Source: a virus | Strand: one strand, 5' to 3' | Virus record (IMG/VR): IMGVR_UViG_3300018080_000001 | Span: 106,100-170,099 of that record | Length of the DNA stretch: 64,000 nt | Shown: positions 8,317 through 17,983 of the stretch, in pieces | Layout of the letters: every line of letters begins with the position of its first letter | Numbering within the stretch: the stretch's first letter is position 1 | Translations under genes and position numbers: made by a program | Notes under the pieces: model-generated | What the model was told of the DNA's origin: nothing | Seen by the model: only the letters and a program-made list of their open reading frames with translations | The model's database searches: none

Positions 8317-11300
8317 TTAATTTATTTTTATCTCCGTCCAAGATGCGGGATCAAAATAAATAGCGTTCGACGCAGTCGCCCAGCCTACACGCTGAGAATA
8401 ATCCCCTGTTGTTGTAGGATTAGTCTGCGTTAATTGACCGGCTGTAGTACTCACATATATTATACCTCCGGGTGTCCAGCTCCAAGTGTCATTCCTAATA
8501 GTACCACTTAATAAAACAGGTTTAGATCCTGTACCTGTAGCAAGAGCTAATGCTATACACGGCATAAAGGCATCCACATTGGCATCTGCCATATCAAAAT
8601 TTCCGTCACTGGCAATCGACAAAGGAGCACCAACACCTGCTGTATTTGTATCCACTGTAGCCGTAACCCAATCCCCCGTATAATCCAAATTAGAAGCAGG
8701 CACCAAAACTAATTGTCTTTTATTAGTACTACGCCACGTAAGATTGCCCGCCAAAAAATGCTCTGAATTATTATCCCCCTTGGGACAAAGTCCGTGAGCG
8801 CTTATAGTAGCATTTAAATCAGTATTATCTTGAGGATCATCAAAATCGTCTAATCTAACAGCATCCGACCCACCTTTTCGGTGTGAAGAACCGTGTACTG
8901 TGGGAGTTCTAGTATCACTGGAATCGTCCAGTGTAGCATCCGATATTTTGGCATTAAGATTAGCCAAAGTATCTGCACTATGCGCAGCGCCGCCCATAGC
9001 ATGTGCTGTGGGCGTTCTAGACGCTGAAGAATCATCCAACGTGGCATCAGAAATCTTAGCGTTCAGATTGGCTAGAGTGTCCGCAGAATGAAGAGCACCC
9101 GCTAAACCGTGCGCTGTAGGAGTACGGGATGCAGAAGAATCATCCAACGTGGCGTCCGACACCTTGGCATTCAGATTAGCAAGGGTGTCAGCACTATGCT
9201 CCACACCCGCTAAATTGTGTGTAAAATCGGATATTGTATTTTTTAGTTGTGTACCCGTATGATTAGCCCGTGCTCTATCCGTTGCATGATAGTGTAAAGC
9301 CGTATCACCGGTATCAGTTAAATCTGTATGCTGAGCATTAGTAAAATGATAATAATCATTTAAAGCCCCACCCTGGATACCAGTCAACGTGTTATGACCG
9401 CCAAAAGGTGATGTAGAAACTGATAGATATGGATCAAACGGAGATTGTATGTCTGTAAAACTAACCCCATTATACTGTACTATAATCTTGAATATAAGAG
9501 TACCCACGGAAACATTATCAAATTCCGGAGGTAATGTTGTGGGCAATTTAGCTATCTGAGCATCCGATAAATTCGAATAAACCGCTTGTCCATATAAAAC
9601 AGACAAAAACGGCGTGGTATCAAAAACTAAAAAACCCCAGTGAACACCATAATTTCCAGCGCCTACAGCTGTCAACACCCCACTGTTATCATAGTTTTGA
9701 TTATCTATCTGTGTCTGACTACTGACCCGATTCCACCCACCAGCGCCATTTTGGTATACATAGGTAAAAGTATCCGCGCCTGAAGTATCAAAAGACGGAT
9801 GAGAAATTCTTCGAGAACCATAGAAAAAAAACCCAGCAGTAACACTTAAATTACGAGTTCCGGTTTCTGTGGTCTTTGTCCCAGTTTTTACATGTTCATA
9901 GCCTTTTGTAGTAACAGATTTCTCATAATAGTTATGCTGCATGTCTACAGCTTGATTCCTGAAATCTCTTATGTATAAAGTATTTCCATTTCGTACAATA
10001 ATATAAATGAATATCTCAGAAAATCCATTAACTGGAGTTGTGGAATTTGTTATAATAGGATTTCCCGAATTCTCATCTATATACACATAATTTATAACAT
10101 TACCCGGAGTTGCTTCAGTAAGAGCAATAGAAGCCGCTGCGGGTACAGCATAAACCTTAAGCTCAGAAGACTCGGTAGCACCAACCCGTAACATAGCTTC
10201 ACCCGCAGCTACACCCACAGTCCCATCACCATTATCAGTAATCGCAAACCCATTTACTGTAGTTGAGCACCAATCAGCATTAAATAAACACGCCAAATCA
10301 GTACACGTAATAACCCCAGCATTCCCTTTTGTTATATAAGTCGCAGTAAAAGGATGATCAGGATCAGCAAGACCAGAAAGATTTCCATGATCTTGGACAC
10401 TACCCTCAACAGGATTTGCCCGACTAACACGCCAATCAACAAAGTCCTCACCCGTACCCGTAGATACAAATCTGGTTTTCACAGCATTAGTATAGGCGCT
10501 GCTAGTTTCACTGATAATAGAAGCGATAGCCAAAAATTCCTCAAAGGGTAAACCTGTTAAAATAAGTGAAGAAATTTCAGTATTAGCACCCGTACGAGCG
10601 GACGCTACATCCGCGTATTCAACCTGTCCAACCACCGCAATAAAAGGCTGATTAGGATCATTAGTACCAAATACATGTATTAGAATAAATTTTCCCTCAC
10701 CACCTTCTGTTAACTGCCAATTACCGCCAGTAAACTGATTCCAAGCCATCCTACCCGTACCCGTTGTAGTCAAAGGAAAAGCAGTTTGCGGATCTATACG
10801 ACGCCAAACACCAGAACCTGATCGATAAAAAACCGGCCAATTTGCAGTAGAAACACGCGCGGATAACGTGTGTATAATATCCTCGTCTATTATTTGACCG
10901 CGTGTCAAACCCAACTGCGCGTGAGCATCTAAACTGCCATCACCGTCCACAACCATAGAAATAGGAGCTAGACCAAAATGATATACGGTACCAATAGCTG
11001 TATGCCATAAAAACTGATCGGCACCGTCCATTTTAGGACCATGCCTTTCTTCAGCAAAATACAAAGCCTTTTTATTATCCGCATCCCAATAAATAATAGA
11101 AACTATTGCATTTTGTAAATAAGTAGAAAAAGAAAGAGACGCTTCCTCTTTCAACGTGTAGTCCTCATAATATAAAAAATGTGATCCTTCGATATCCGAG
11201 ATAATAAGAGTGTCCGTATAATCTATATTACGTTTCTGCCCAGATGTATAGTAGGAAAAAGAAGATCCCGTAGGTTGAATAGTAAAGGCGCGAGTACCGT

Positions 11301-11595
11301 CGTCAAAAGCTATAGATGAATCCGTAGTATTAATAAAACCATTGGGCTCCGTACTGTCTACAAATTGATCTATTATAAGAACAGGAATGCTTTTTATTTC
11401 ACTACCATTTTCATCGGTAATAGTTATATACTCATTATCCACAGCATTTTGAATAGACGAAGATGCGGCCACTTCCTCTGCGGTAAATTCCACTAATAAA
11501 TCGTAATTAACAGTAGGGTGCGTAAAAGTTCTTGCACCCAAGTCATCCAAAACAACTGGACTCTGTAATCCGGTAGTTGTCAAATATATAGGCAT
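8317..11595 (-). CDS. Large tail fibre protein (1092 aa)
   Basis: AAGGAGATAGGATA precedes the ATG. It is Ser/Thr/Gly/Asn-rich throughout. Around residue 740 'GHNTLTGIQGGALNDYYHFT' matches a motif common in tail fibres. At about residues 800-920 a unit of ~33 residues containing 'HSADTLANLNAKISDATLDD' is repeated in tandem (three clear copies plus a partial; DNA 8890-9210), probably forming a trimeric shaft. The C-terminal ~110 residues resemble the end domains of the genes at 1489 and 3268. Host recognition is the likely role. Confidence 0.85.
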   Translation of the reverse strand: MPIYLTTTGLQSPVVLDDLGARTFTHPTVNYDLLVEFTAEEVAASSSIQNAVDNEYITITDENGSEIKSIPVLIIDQFVDSTEPNGFINTTDSSIAFDDGTRAFTIQPTGSSFSYYTSGQKRNIDYTDTLIISDIEGSHFLYYEDYTLKEEASLSFSTYLQNAIVSIIYWDADNKKALYFAEERHGPKMDGADQFLWHTAIGTVYHFGLAPISMVVDGDGSLDAHAQLGLTRGQIIDEDIIHTLSARVSTANWPVFYRSGSGVWRRIDPQTAFPLTTTGTGRMAWNQFTGGNWQLTEGGEGKFILIHVFGTNDPNQPFIAVVGQVEYADVASARTGANTEISSLILTGLPFEEFLAIASIISETSSAYTNAVKTRFVSTGTGEDFVDWRVSRANPVEGSVQDHGNLSGLADPDHPFTATYITKGNAGVITCTDLACLFNADWCSTTVNGFAITDNGDGTVGVAAGEAMLRVGATESSELKVYAVPAAASIALTEATPGNVINYVYIDENSGNPIITNSTTPVNGFSEIFIYIIVRNGNTLYIRDFRNQAVDMQHNYYEKSVTTKGYEHVKTGTKTTETGTRNLSVTAGFFFYGSRRISHPSFDTSGADTFTYVYQNGAGGWNRVSSQTQIDNQNYDNSGVLTAVGAGNYGVHWGFLVFDTTPFLSVLYGQAVYSNLSDAQIAKLPTTLPPEFDNVSVGTLIFKIIVQYNGVSFTDIQSPFDPYLSVSTSPFGGHNTLTGIQGGALNDYYHFTNAQHTDLTDTGDTALHYHATDRARANHTGTQLKNTISDFTHNLAGVEHSADTLANLNAKVSDATLDDSSASRTPTAHGLAGALHSADTLANLNAKISDATLDDSSASRTPTAHAMGGAAHSADTLANLNAKISDATLDDSSDTRTPTVHGSSHRKGGSDAVRLDDFDDPQDNTDLNATISAHGLCPKGDNNSEHFLAGNLTWRSTNKRQLVLVPASNLDYTGDWVTATVDTNTAGVGAPLSIASDGNFDMADANVDAFMPCIALALATGTGSKPVLLSGTIRNDTWSWTPGGIIYVSTTAGQLTQTNPTTTGDYSQRVGWATASNAIYFDPASWTEIKIN

Positions 11596-11599
11596 TATC

Positions 11600-12208
11600 C
11601 TATCTCCTTACCACTAGTACATTAATAATCGGACGATCTATTAATGTGCCATTACAATACATTTGAATCTCATCACCCGCATCAATATTTACTGACGGCG
11701 CAACATAACCCTGATCAGCGTTCACAATTGACAAAGAAACTATAGGTGTTAAAACACCGTTTTTACGCACTTCAGCCACCCATGTTTCGTTTCCACTAGT
11801 AGACACAGTAACAAAACCTATAGTAAGCGCAACAGGTACATAATAACCAGATATATTAGTAGGCACATTCCCAGGACCTCTTAAGTACGAATTAGTTACA
11901 AGACTATCTCTACCCGCAGAAATAAGAGCACTACCATAAGCCGAACTACCCACAGCAGCTATGTACTTCAAATCCATTACACCATCACGACTTAAGAGTA
12001 TTCCGTCCAAATAAACATCGATATCGGAGCTATCTATTAAACCAAGCAAAGAATTTACAAATAAATCATCCAATTGGATATATTTCATATCCAAAGTCTC
12101 GCTACCTTTAGGTGCTACGGTAACACTGGCAAATCCAGTTTTACCTATAACGGAAATAGACTTATTATCATCCTTATTAGTAATCGTAATAAATCGGGCA
12201 TCAGGCAT
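11600..12208 (-). CDS. Hypothetical virion-associated protein (202 aa)
   Basis: I choose the ATG at 12208 (MPDARFITI), placed 6 bp after AGGGGGTG; the frame extends upstream without a good site. Composition is beta-rich ('GSETLDMKYIQLDDLFVNSL', 'TSGNETWVAEVRKNGVLTP') and fits a small fibre, head-fibre or decoration protein. It stops 4 bp before the large fibre gene's start, in the same unit. Confidence 0.6.
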   Translation of the reverse strand: MPDARFITITNKDDNKSISVIGKTGFASVTVAPKGSETLDMKYIQLDDLFVNSLLGLIDSSDIDVYLDGILLSRDGVMDLKYIAAVGSSAYGSALISAGRDSLVTNSYLRGPGNVPTNISGYYVPVALTIGFVTVSTSGNETWVAEVRKNGVLTPIVSLSIVNADQGYVAPSVNIDAGDEIQMYCNGTLIDRPIINVLVVRR

Positions 12209-12309
12209 TTCACACCCCCTGACAAAATTATTAGAAGTGAAGATCTCCCCCACATCATAACAAAATATATTATCACTATAATGTAGAGAATTCTTAAAGA
12301 CTTTAAATA

Positions 12310-12480
12310 TTATTTATTATAATTATCGGAATAAAGTTTACATTTAGAATAGTATTCACCGCACACTTCTTTATCACAAGTACTGTCGTGCTCACCAAAA
12401 CAGGAAGGCTTACTCGATACTTTTTTATCCGACAACTTAGTAAAAACTATTTTCTCTATCTTTTTCCTACGCTTAGCCAT
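12310..12480 (-). CDS. Small Cys-rich protein (56 aa)
   Basis: ATG at 12480 directly follows the region of the terminase stop (12481), so it is the next gene after terminase. The N-terminus is basic ('MAKRRKKIEKIVFTKL') and the C-terminal half has four cysteines (CFGEHDSTCDKEVCGEYYSKC), which could form a metal site or disulfides. No family recognised. Confidence 0.55.
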   Translation of the reverse strand: MAKRRKKIEKIVFTKLSDKKVSSKPSCFGEHDSTCDKEVCGEYYSKCKLYSDNYNK

Positions 12481-14664
12481 TTACCAAGGTCTCTTACCGG
12501 GCAATAACCTACCTGTATAAGATCCAGCCTGAGAAACTTGTCGCTTTCTCATCTCGCGCAGCTTCATAGTATCCGACGTTCTATCTACTACAGAATCTTG
12601 TACCAGTTTATTAGCGCCCACTACACAATGTGCAGTGTCATCGGAATCAATACCGCGCTTCTTACCTTTATTTGGGTTAAAAACTTTCTTCAAGTCCGGA
12701 GATCTGTTCAAACGCATAAGCTCCACAACCGCCACACCCGCTCCACTCATTTCAACTTGTGTCTTCCCAAACATTAAATTTCCATGTGCATCTATATCAA
12801 GATTGTCTTTTTCATCGGGTGGCAGCATCACAACACGACCGTTATAAGCTAAACGTACAAAAGACACAAAATCCTCGACCTTCAAACTCTCTTTATGAGA
12901 CATAATACCTAAATCTCTTATCTGTTGTATGGAACTATCAGAACTCCAACGATCAAAACAGACTGAAGCAATATTAATACGATCTTTTAAATTTTGGATA
13001 ATATCTATAATACATTGAAACCAAATATCGCGCTCAACAGTGGGTACAATGCGCATAGCGAAATCCACCACCGTCGTTAACATCTCTCCAGGGTGTATTC
13101 TTGAGACAATAGGCTTAACCGGCTGATTTACAAAACGCTTCCCCATTCCTCTAGCTGAAGGACTATCGGGATGAACACCGTACCTATCCTGTATATGCAT
13201 CATGCCGCCTGATGGCTCTATACGCCCTCTGGCTGGCTCCGCAATCGCCGCATTGCCCTCTTCATATATCTCAGCATCAACCCACTCAGGATGAGCACAG
13301 ACAAGCGCAAAACTATCCCAAGAGACACCCGCATCACCAAACAAATAATGAGGGGTCTTAGGCACTAAATCGCAAAATTCTAAGGCAGAAGCCACATACA
13401 ACTTTTCCGTTTTATCACTACGGTATTCTTCAACAAACGTAGCAATCGGCCTACGATTAAAATCAATTGAAGACCAAAATCTTAAGGGATCATCAATCAA
13501 CGGTGTTTCTGCATTTGGAGGATTAGCCCCAAAATCTCTCTCCGCACCTATTGGATCTTCCGCGTATTTATCATCAAAAGCAGACCTTGGCTGCTCTGGA
13601 TTAAACTCCCATGTAGGGCAGTGCACCCAATAAGTTTTCTTCAACTCCCTGGCCTGTGCTCTTTTGCAATGAAGCATCGCAGGATCTTCTTGAGATAGGG
13701 GGGAAGTAACATTAAACATCATACCAAAAGGTAACGTTGTAATATCATGAACCAGATTATAGTTTCTTACCGTCATCAAAGAGTTGTCCAAAACTCGATA
13801 TAACTCTTTAGCAGATCGTGCGCTTTCCGTATCCTGTAAACGAGACCACTCATCAATAGAAGAAAATATCCTAGTTTTACCCGCTACACCACTACTATCG
13901 GAAGCAATCCTATTGTAACGAACTTGTAAATAACCATCACTTATAATATGATCTAACTGACGGTACTTCCAAGGATCTACGCTGCCTGTCTGCTTTCTTT
14001 CCTTTTTCTTAACCCAATTTATATACTTTTTTATCCAAGGGCTGTTCTTGCGCATCTCTCTATATTTTGCGTATATAGTATCTTGCGCCTGAGTTGCAGT
14101 AGATGCGGCAAAAGTCACTTCAAACCATTCTGATCTCTCCTGACCTAGAAATGTTTGGAGAGCTCCTTTGTTTCTTATACCCTGGGTTATAGCTAAATGC
14201 TCTATATAACCCCCAACATGACCGCCTGAATACGATTTTCCCGCACGCATTCCTATAATCCAAATACCGTCATTTACATAACGAATAACCCCGTCTTTAA
14301 GAAATTCCCGCATCGTATTGCCGCACTTAGGACAAACAAAATCTTTATAATCGGTATTCCAAACTAATAATGTCTCGGACTCTAATTCTAATCTAGATTT
14401 ACCCCAACAACTTATATCTTCAGGATCTTGAGAATTACATAACTTGCATCTCAAATTAAACATATCTCGAAGATGCTGGTATTGCCCCCAAAACTTATAA
14501 GTAGACGGAACATTCCAGTACTCCGTACGAGTAATCCATTCAATTATGTTTGGAGCCGGTTGACTAAGATATTCTAAATCTTTATCGACAGAAGCTGACC
14601 CAGAAGAAACGCAGCTATCTATTTTATCGTCTAAATCAGATAAAAAATCATCCAAGTCTTTCAT
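12481..14664 (-). CDS. terL: Terminase large subunit (727 aa)
   Basis: This is the ATP-driven packaging motor and nuclease. An N-terminal zinc-finger-like pair (CKLC at ~73-76, CPKC at ~111-114) precedes the Walker A-type loop 'GMRAGKS' (~138-144). 'TRIFSSIDEW' (~265-273) is Walker B with the catalytic acid. The nuclease half has the spaced acidic residues expected of the RNase H-like fold: 'YLFGDAGVSWD', 'ASVCFDRWSSD' and 'DSDDTAHC' near residue 686. It is long for the family because of the N-terminal insert. The small genes upstream end at its start without a gap. Confidence 0.9.
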   Translation of the reverse strand: MKDLDDFLSDLDDKIDSCVSSGSASVDKDLEYLSQPAPNIIEWITRTEYWNVPSTYKFWGQYQHLRDMFNLRCKLCNSQDPEDISCWGKSRLELESETLLVWNTDYKDFVCPKCGNTMREFLKDGVIRYVNDGIWIIGMRAGKSYSGGHVGGYIEHLAITQGIRNKGALQTFLGQERSEWFEVTFAASTATQAQDTIYAKYREMRKNSPWIKKYINWVKKKERKQTGSVDPWKYRQLDHIISDGYLQVRYNRIASDSSGVAGKTRIFSSIDEWSRLQDTESARSAKELYRVLDNSLMTVRNYNLVHDITTLPFGMMFNVTSPLSQEDPAMLHCKRAQARELKKTYWVHCPTWEFNPEQPRSAFDDKYAEDPIGAERDFGANPPNAETPLIDDPLRFWSSIDFNRRPIATFVEEYRSDKTEKLYVASALEFCDLVPKTPHYLFGDAGVSWDSFALVCAHPEWVDAEIYEEGNAAIAEPARGRIEPSGGMMHIQDRYGVHPDSPSARGMGKRFVNQPVKPIVSRIHPGEMLTTVVDFAMRIVPTVERDIWFQCIIDIIQNLKDRINIASVCFDRWSSDSSIQQIRDLGIMSHKESLKVEDFVSFVRLAYNGRVVMLPPDEKDNLDIDAHGNLMFGKTQVEMSGAGVAVVELMRLNRSPDLKKVFNPNKGKKRGIDSDDTAHCVVGANKLVQDSVVDRTSDTMKLREMRKRQVSQAGSYTGRLLPGKRPW

Positions 14665-14915
14665 TAACTTTTCTTTAAAGACCTAGAACTAGTACTTAAA
14701 CCACAATCATATAGACATTTCAAGAATTCTTTGAAAGTCATATTAATATTATAGGATCTACCACATTTTAAATGAACTACACAAAAAGGTTCTCCCGAAA
14801 TAGATAGCTTGGTATGGTCTTCAACAGACGATATATCCTCCGGTTCTATTAGAACTTGTTCATACGTGTCTACAGAACCAGAATGTAAATAAAGCAATGA
14901 AATTTTACTTTTCAT
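14664..14915 (-). CDS. Hypothetical 83-aa protein
   Basis: Overlaps the terminase start by 1 bp (TAATG-type junction), so translation is probably coupled. Mixed alpha/beta character with 'PEDISSVEDHTKLSISG' and 'NMTFKEFLKCLYDCGLS'; three cysteines. The layout (a short beta domain checked against a threshold) is not diagnostic. Confidence 0.5.
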   Translation of the reverse strand: MKSKISLLYLHSGSVDTYEQVLIEPEDISSVEDHTKLSISGEPFCVVHLKCGRSYNINMTFKEFLKCLYDCGLSTSSRSLKKS

Positions 14916-14916
14916 A

Positions 14917-15201
14917 TTATAACAATCTTTCCAAATAAAAATTATTTACTAAAATTTTATTTATTGTATTTGTTATCTTAAGATCAGGAATATTTTCCGG
15001 AATTTTATATTTATCTCCATCAATATATAGTACTAAACCTTTAGGGCGAAGATTAAAAACTTTCGGAATTTCTACTACTGCAACTTTTATATTCTCACCT
15101 TCAACATAATCAGAATCAACCATTACAACACGAGCAATAGGTTTTCCAATCTCATCACGAGCCATATGATCTTTAGAAAAATATTTTGGTTTATCTACCA
15201 C
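14917..15201 (-). CDS. Hypothetical 94-aa protein
   Basis: Beta-rich with 'VVMVDSDYVEGENIKVAVVE' and 'LVLYIDGDKYKIPENIPDLK'. It abuts its neighbours on both sides (1-bp gap and 1-bp overlap). No family recognised. Confidence 0.5.
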   Translation of the reverse strand: MVDKPKYFSKDHMARDEIGKPIARVVMVDSDYVEGENIKVAVVEIPKVFNLRPKGLVLYIDGDKYKIPENIPDLKITNTINKILVNNFYLERLL

Positions 15202-15395
15202 TAAATCCAGCCCTTCTTTTCAGCAAACCAACTGGATGCTATTAAATCACCTTCAGTTCCTTCCTTATATACTTCAGAATCATCATCAATTTGGGATAAA
15301 GGAATCCATAGAGCCTCATCAAATTCATCGCACTCAACTAAAATGGCTTTATCTGTTTCTCTGACACAGACACATTTTTCTATTGTGTGTTTCAT
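15201..15395 (-). CDS. Hypothetical acidic 64-aa protein
   Basis: Begins 'MKHTIEKCVCVRETDKAILV' and continues 'ALWIPLSQIDDDSEVYKEG', a short beta-hairpin-type protein of a kind common in phages ('decides whether to modify' annotations do not apply). Overlaps both neighbours by 1-4 bp. Confidence 0.5.
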   Translation of the reverse strand: MKHTIEKCVCVRETDKAILVECDEFDEALWIPLSQIDDDSEVYKEGTEGDLIASSWFAEKKGWI

Positions 15396-15661
15396 CTTTC
15401 TTTATTCTCGCCTATAACAACAGGACCCACAGGTTCAAATAAAATTGACGTTTCTCCAATATAAGCACATTTAAAAGTATAATCATTTATGACATACTTT
15501 TCACCCACGGTAAAAATACTCCAATGTTTCGGTACAGGAGATCCATCAGGTCTTAATAAAACATTTTTAACAAAGGTATCGGGATTATATTCATTTATTT
15601 TATCAGCAATTTTCTTCGTGTCTGAAGATAGTACTTCAAATTTATTTGTTTCGGGATTCAT
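15392..15661 (-). CDS. Hypothetical 89-aa protein
   Basis: 'PKHWSIFTVGEKYVINDYTF' followed by 'CAYIGETSILFEPVGP' suggests a small beta-barrel-like domain. It ends in an ATGA overlap with the next gene. Function unknown. Confidence 0.5.
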   Translation of the reverse strand: MNPETNKFEVLSSDTKKIADKINEYNPDTFVKNVLLRPDGSPVPKHWSIFTVGEKYVINDYTFKCAYIGETSILFEPVGPVVIGENKER

Positions 15662-15673
15662 TTTTTATCCTAT

Positions 15674-15904
15674 CTAGTTGCCTCGCGTGCGTTTATATAA
15701 TCCTCGCGGAAACGGAATCTGTTCACAACAAGTCTTAGGTCTTAAATCTCTAGAACGAAAATTACCAGTTTTTTCGTTTTCGTTTTTAGATAATTCAAAT
15801 TCAAAACCCTTTTCATAACACGGAGCATTAAAACACTTGTAATTACCTTTTTTATTAATAGTTTCCTCTGCTGTCATTTTTCCACACAATGGACATTTCT
15901 TCAT
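15674..15904 (-). CDS. Zinc-ribbon protein (76 aa), paralogue of the DUF5662 gene's N-terminus
   Basis: Starts 'MKKCPLCGKMTAEETINKKG' with a second pair in 'CFNAPCYEKG', a CxxC...CxxxxC zinc-ribbon. The same pattern, with the distinctive 'NAPCYE', opens the gene at 57520-58158, so the ribbon has been used twice in this genome. Here it is followed by a basic tail. Probably binds metal; partner unknown. Confidence 0.6.
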   Translation of the reverse strand: MKKCPLCGKMTAEETINKKGNYKCFNAPCYEKGFEFELSKNENEKTGNFRSRDLRPKTCCEQIPFPRGLYKRTRGN

Positions 15905-15905
15905 T

Positions 15906-16700
15906 TTATTTTATCCCAAAATCCTTTATTATACTATTTATAATATCGCGCACAGCAGATTTCATATTGGTCTTAACCTTCGACCTTATTAAAGAAATTA
16001 CCTCGTCTGGAACAGATGAATTAGCCGGTAATATCTGCCTAAGCATTGTGTTTGCCTCTTCAGTGGCATCAATTAAACTATTTAAAAAAGACATTGTTGT
16101 ATGCTCAACCGCGCTTTTAATTGCGGATTCAGTTATTTTACTACTATTTTTTAATTTTAATAAATCTTGTCTAGTAGATATAGCGGATTGAGCTAAATCA
16201 AATGCCAATTTCATTTCTTGTATGCTCGGTTTTTTATTAGGATTTTTTTCCAACTCCTTTTTGGTTCGATCATTATATTCCATAAGACGCTGCTCTAAAT
16301 CACGAATCATGTCTCGAAGTTGATTAAATTTATCTAACTCTGTTATATAACCATCTGTTACAACGGCATCTGCCATAGCCTGCGTTGTTTCATCAAACGC
16401 GGCAGAACCACGCTCAACAGAAGTTGTTATACTGCGAGAAACCTCTAGCATCATTAAGTCCACTGTAGGAATATGTTGTTTAAAATGATTAGATAAATTT
16501 TGATGATTAAATTTCGGAAGCTGTTTTTCTCTAATAACTCCATTATTATAAACTTCTATCGAGTTATTTAACCAAGCCAAAACTTTAGTTTGAGACATTT
16601 TATCTTTTAATACTTTATTATGTACTTGTACCCAAAGATCTTTGTCTCGCTTAATTAATTTGCATAACTTGCATTTGTAATGTAACTTTGCTTTAGTCAT
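15906..16700 (-). CDS. Helical protein, possible terminase small subunit (264 aa)
   Basis: Starts with 'KLHYKCKLCKLIKRDKDLW', a CxxC-containing basic segment suited to DNA binding, then an HTH-like region ('SQTKVLAWLNNSIEVY') and long coiled helices to the C-terminus. Size, helical content and position a few genes upstream of the large terminase are compatible with a small terminase subunit, which recognises the packaging site; there is no decisive motif. Confidence 0.5.
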   Translation of the reverse strand: MTKAKLHYKCKLCKLIKRDKDLWVQVHNKVLKDKMSQTKVLAWLNNSIEVYNNGVIREKQLPKFNHQNLSNHFKQHIPTVDLMMLEVSRSITTSVERGSAAFDETTQAMADAVVTDGYITELDKFNQLRDMIRDLEQRLMEYNDRTKKELEKNPNKKPSIQEMKLAFDLAQSAISTRQDLLKLKNSSKITESAIKSAVEHTTMSFLNSLIDATEEANTMLRQILPANSSVPDEVISLIRSKVKTNMKSAVRDIINSIIKDFGIK

Positions 16701-16748
16701 TATTCAGCACAACAAAAAGATATAATATTGTAATTCTCCAAAATCACG

Positions 16749-17156
16749 CTACCCTCCGGCTACTGTATCATACCCATAAATCTCACAACTCGTAGGATCT
16801 TCTTCCCCGCAATCGGGTAAATTCTTAACACGATTTAATTGCTCTTCGGAAATTTCCTCGCGGTGCATCGCCAAATAATGTATGCACAAAAAATTTGTTA
16901 TTTCCCCACCGGGAAGTAGATAATCAACATTTGAACTAGCCGCGCCACAAGAACAAGTATGAAAGCCTCTTGTAGAAAGCCCAGCAATAAATTTACCTGT
17001 ATTTACTCCAACACGGCCTATGCCACTATCCGCGCAACCTTCGCACACAGCAGATCTAAAACAAGCAGTCATTTTTTTAGTAAGATTATCTATCACGGGC
17101 TTCTTACCCGGTTTATTTTTAGGCTCAATAAAAAGTAAAAATCTGTTATCGATCAT
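16749..17156 (-). CDS. Cys-rich hypothetical protein (135 aa)
   Basis: About nine cysteines, including 'CFRSAVCEGCADSG' and 'HTCSCGAASSN', then 'FLCIHYLAMHREEI', suggesting one or two metal centres. The pattern resembles uncharacterised phage/plasmid proteins with a loop of conserved Cys and His. It starts 4 bp from the end of the membrane protease-like gene upstream. Confidence 0.55.
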   Translation of the reverse strand: MIDNRFLLFIEPKNKPGKKPVIDNLTKKMTACFRSAVCEGCADSGIGRVGVNTGKFIAGLSTRGFHTCSCGAASSNVDYLLPGGEITNFLCIHYLAMHREEISEEQLNRVKNLPDCGEEDPTSCEIYGYDTVAGG

Positions 17157-17160
17157 CCCA

Positions 17161-17571
17161 TCACCCTATATTATATTTGAATCGTTGCCCGTCACTCTCA
17201 GGACTACCACAAAAATAAGTGTACCAGAAAAAACCTGCGTCAATTAGACCCACTAGCGGAAATATAATAAAAAATATTTTCCACTCAGTTGGAACTAAGT
17301 AAACTACAAGTGACATAAGAAAGAACCAAAATAAACCAGCAAAAAATGGTGCTATGTGTCTTGGCTTTGGGGAAGCAAACTCAGAAGCCTCTCCAGAAAT
17401 GTAACGAGAAAAATAAAATCTAGAACGATACCGGTGCGGGTAGGGGTAAACACCCAAAGGTTTTCTTCCCTCAACGATCCAACCAACCAAAAGGTGGCTT
17501 AACTCATGCATAAGATTTTGCATAAACCAGGCTACGGGGATAGTCAAGAAAACATACCAAGAAAATTCCAT
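17161..17571 (-). CDS. Membrane protein with HExxH zinc-protease motif (136 aa)
   Basis: The start is taken at 17571 (MEFSWYVFL) behind GAGGAG; the frame extends upstream without a better site. 'NLMHELSHLLVGWI' is an HExxH motif within a hydrophobic helix, followed by two further membrane segments (~residues 85-125). This looks like a minimal M50/DUF3267-type intramembrane metalloprotease or an inactive relative; the usual downstream NPDG/DG motif is not evident. It is the last gene before the hairpin-rich intergenic region. Confidence 0.6.
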   Translation of the reverse strand: MEFSWYVFLTIPVAWFMQNLMHELSHLLVGWIVEGRKPLGVYPYPHRYRSRFYFSRYISGEASEFASPKPRHIAPFFAGLFWFFLMSLVVYLVPTEWKIFFIIFPLVGLIDAGFFWYTYFCGSPESDGQRFKYNIG

Positions 17572-17983
17572 TTCGCAGCTCCTCACAAAATAAGATACTT
17601 TTACAAAAAATAAGATTTTGATAATCGATAGCAATAAGCGGATTAAAAATTTATTTTCAAATTTTTAAATATAAAAACTATATTTTTAGTTATAAACTAT
17701 AATAGACCCTTCCCCTCTTTCCTTCCTTCTCCCCCATACCCCCTCTTCTATCCTATTACCCTAACCCTTTAGAACTTAGAAATACATGTTTGTATTTCTA
17801 AGTTCATATTGTTATTAGACTACTTGTCACCTATGGTGACATGTACTCCAAGTTCTATGTTCAATCTCTGCTACTATATTTATATTATAACTATGTTCAA
17901 ATGGACGTATAGCTATAATATAAATATAGATAGCAAGATTTTCCCTACGGTAAAATCTACTATTCAGCGCACGCGCGCGTGAT
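17572..17983. other. Non-coding region with polypyrimidine tract and four hairpins
   Basis: No gene is visible. 17706-17770 is almost purely C/T on the plus strand. Inverted repeats follow: 17772-17805 (perfect 15-bp stem, TGTT loop), 17825-17841 (7-bp stem TGTCACC), 17874-17894 with 17909-17929 (21 bp, one mismatch) and 17937-17957 (9 pairs with one mismatch). The flanks are very AT-rich. The set could be a replication origin, a terminator cluster or a recombination/packaging site. Confidence 0.55.
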
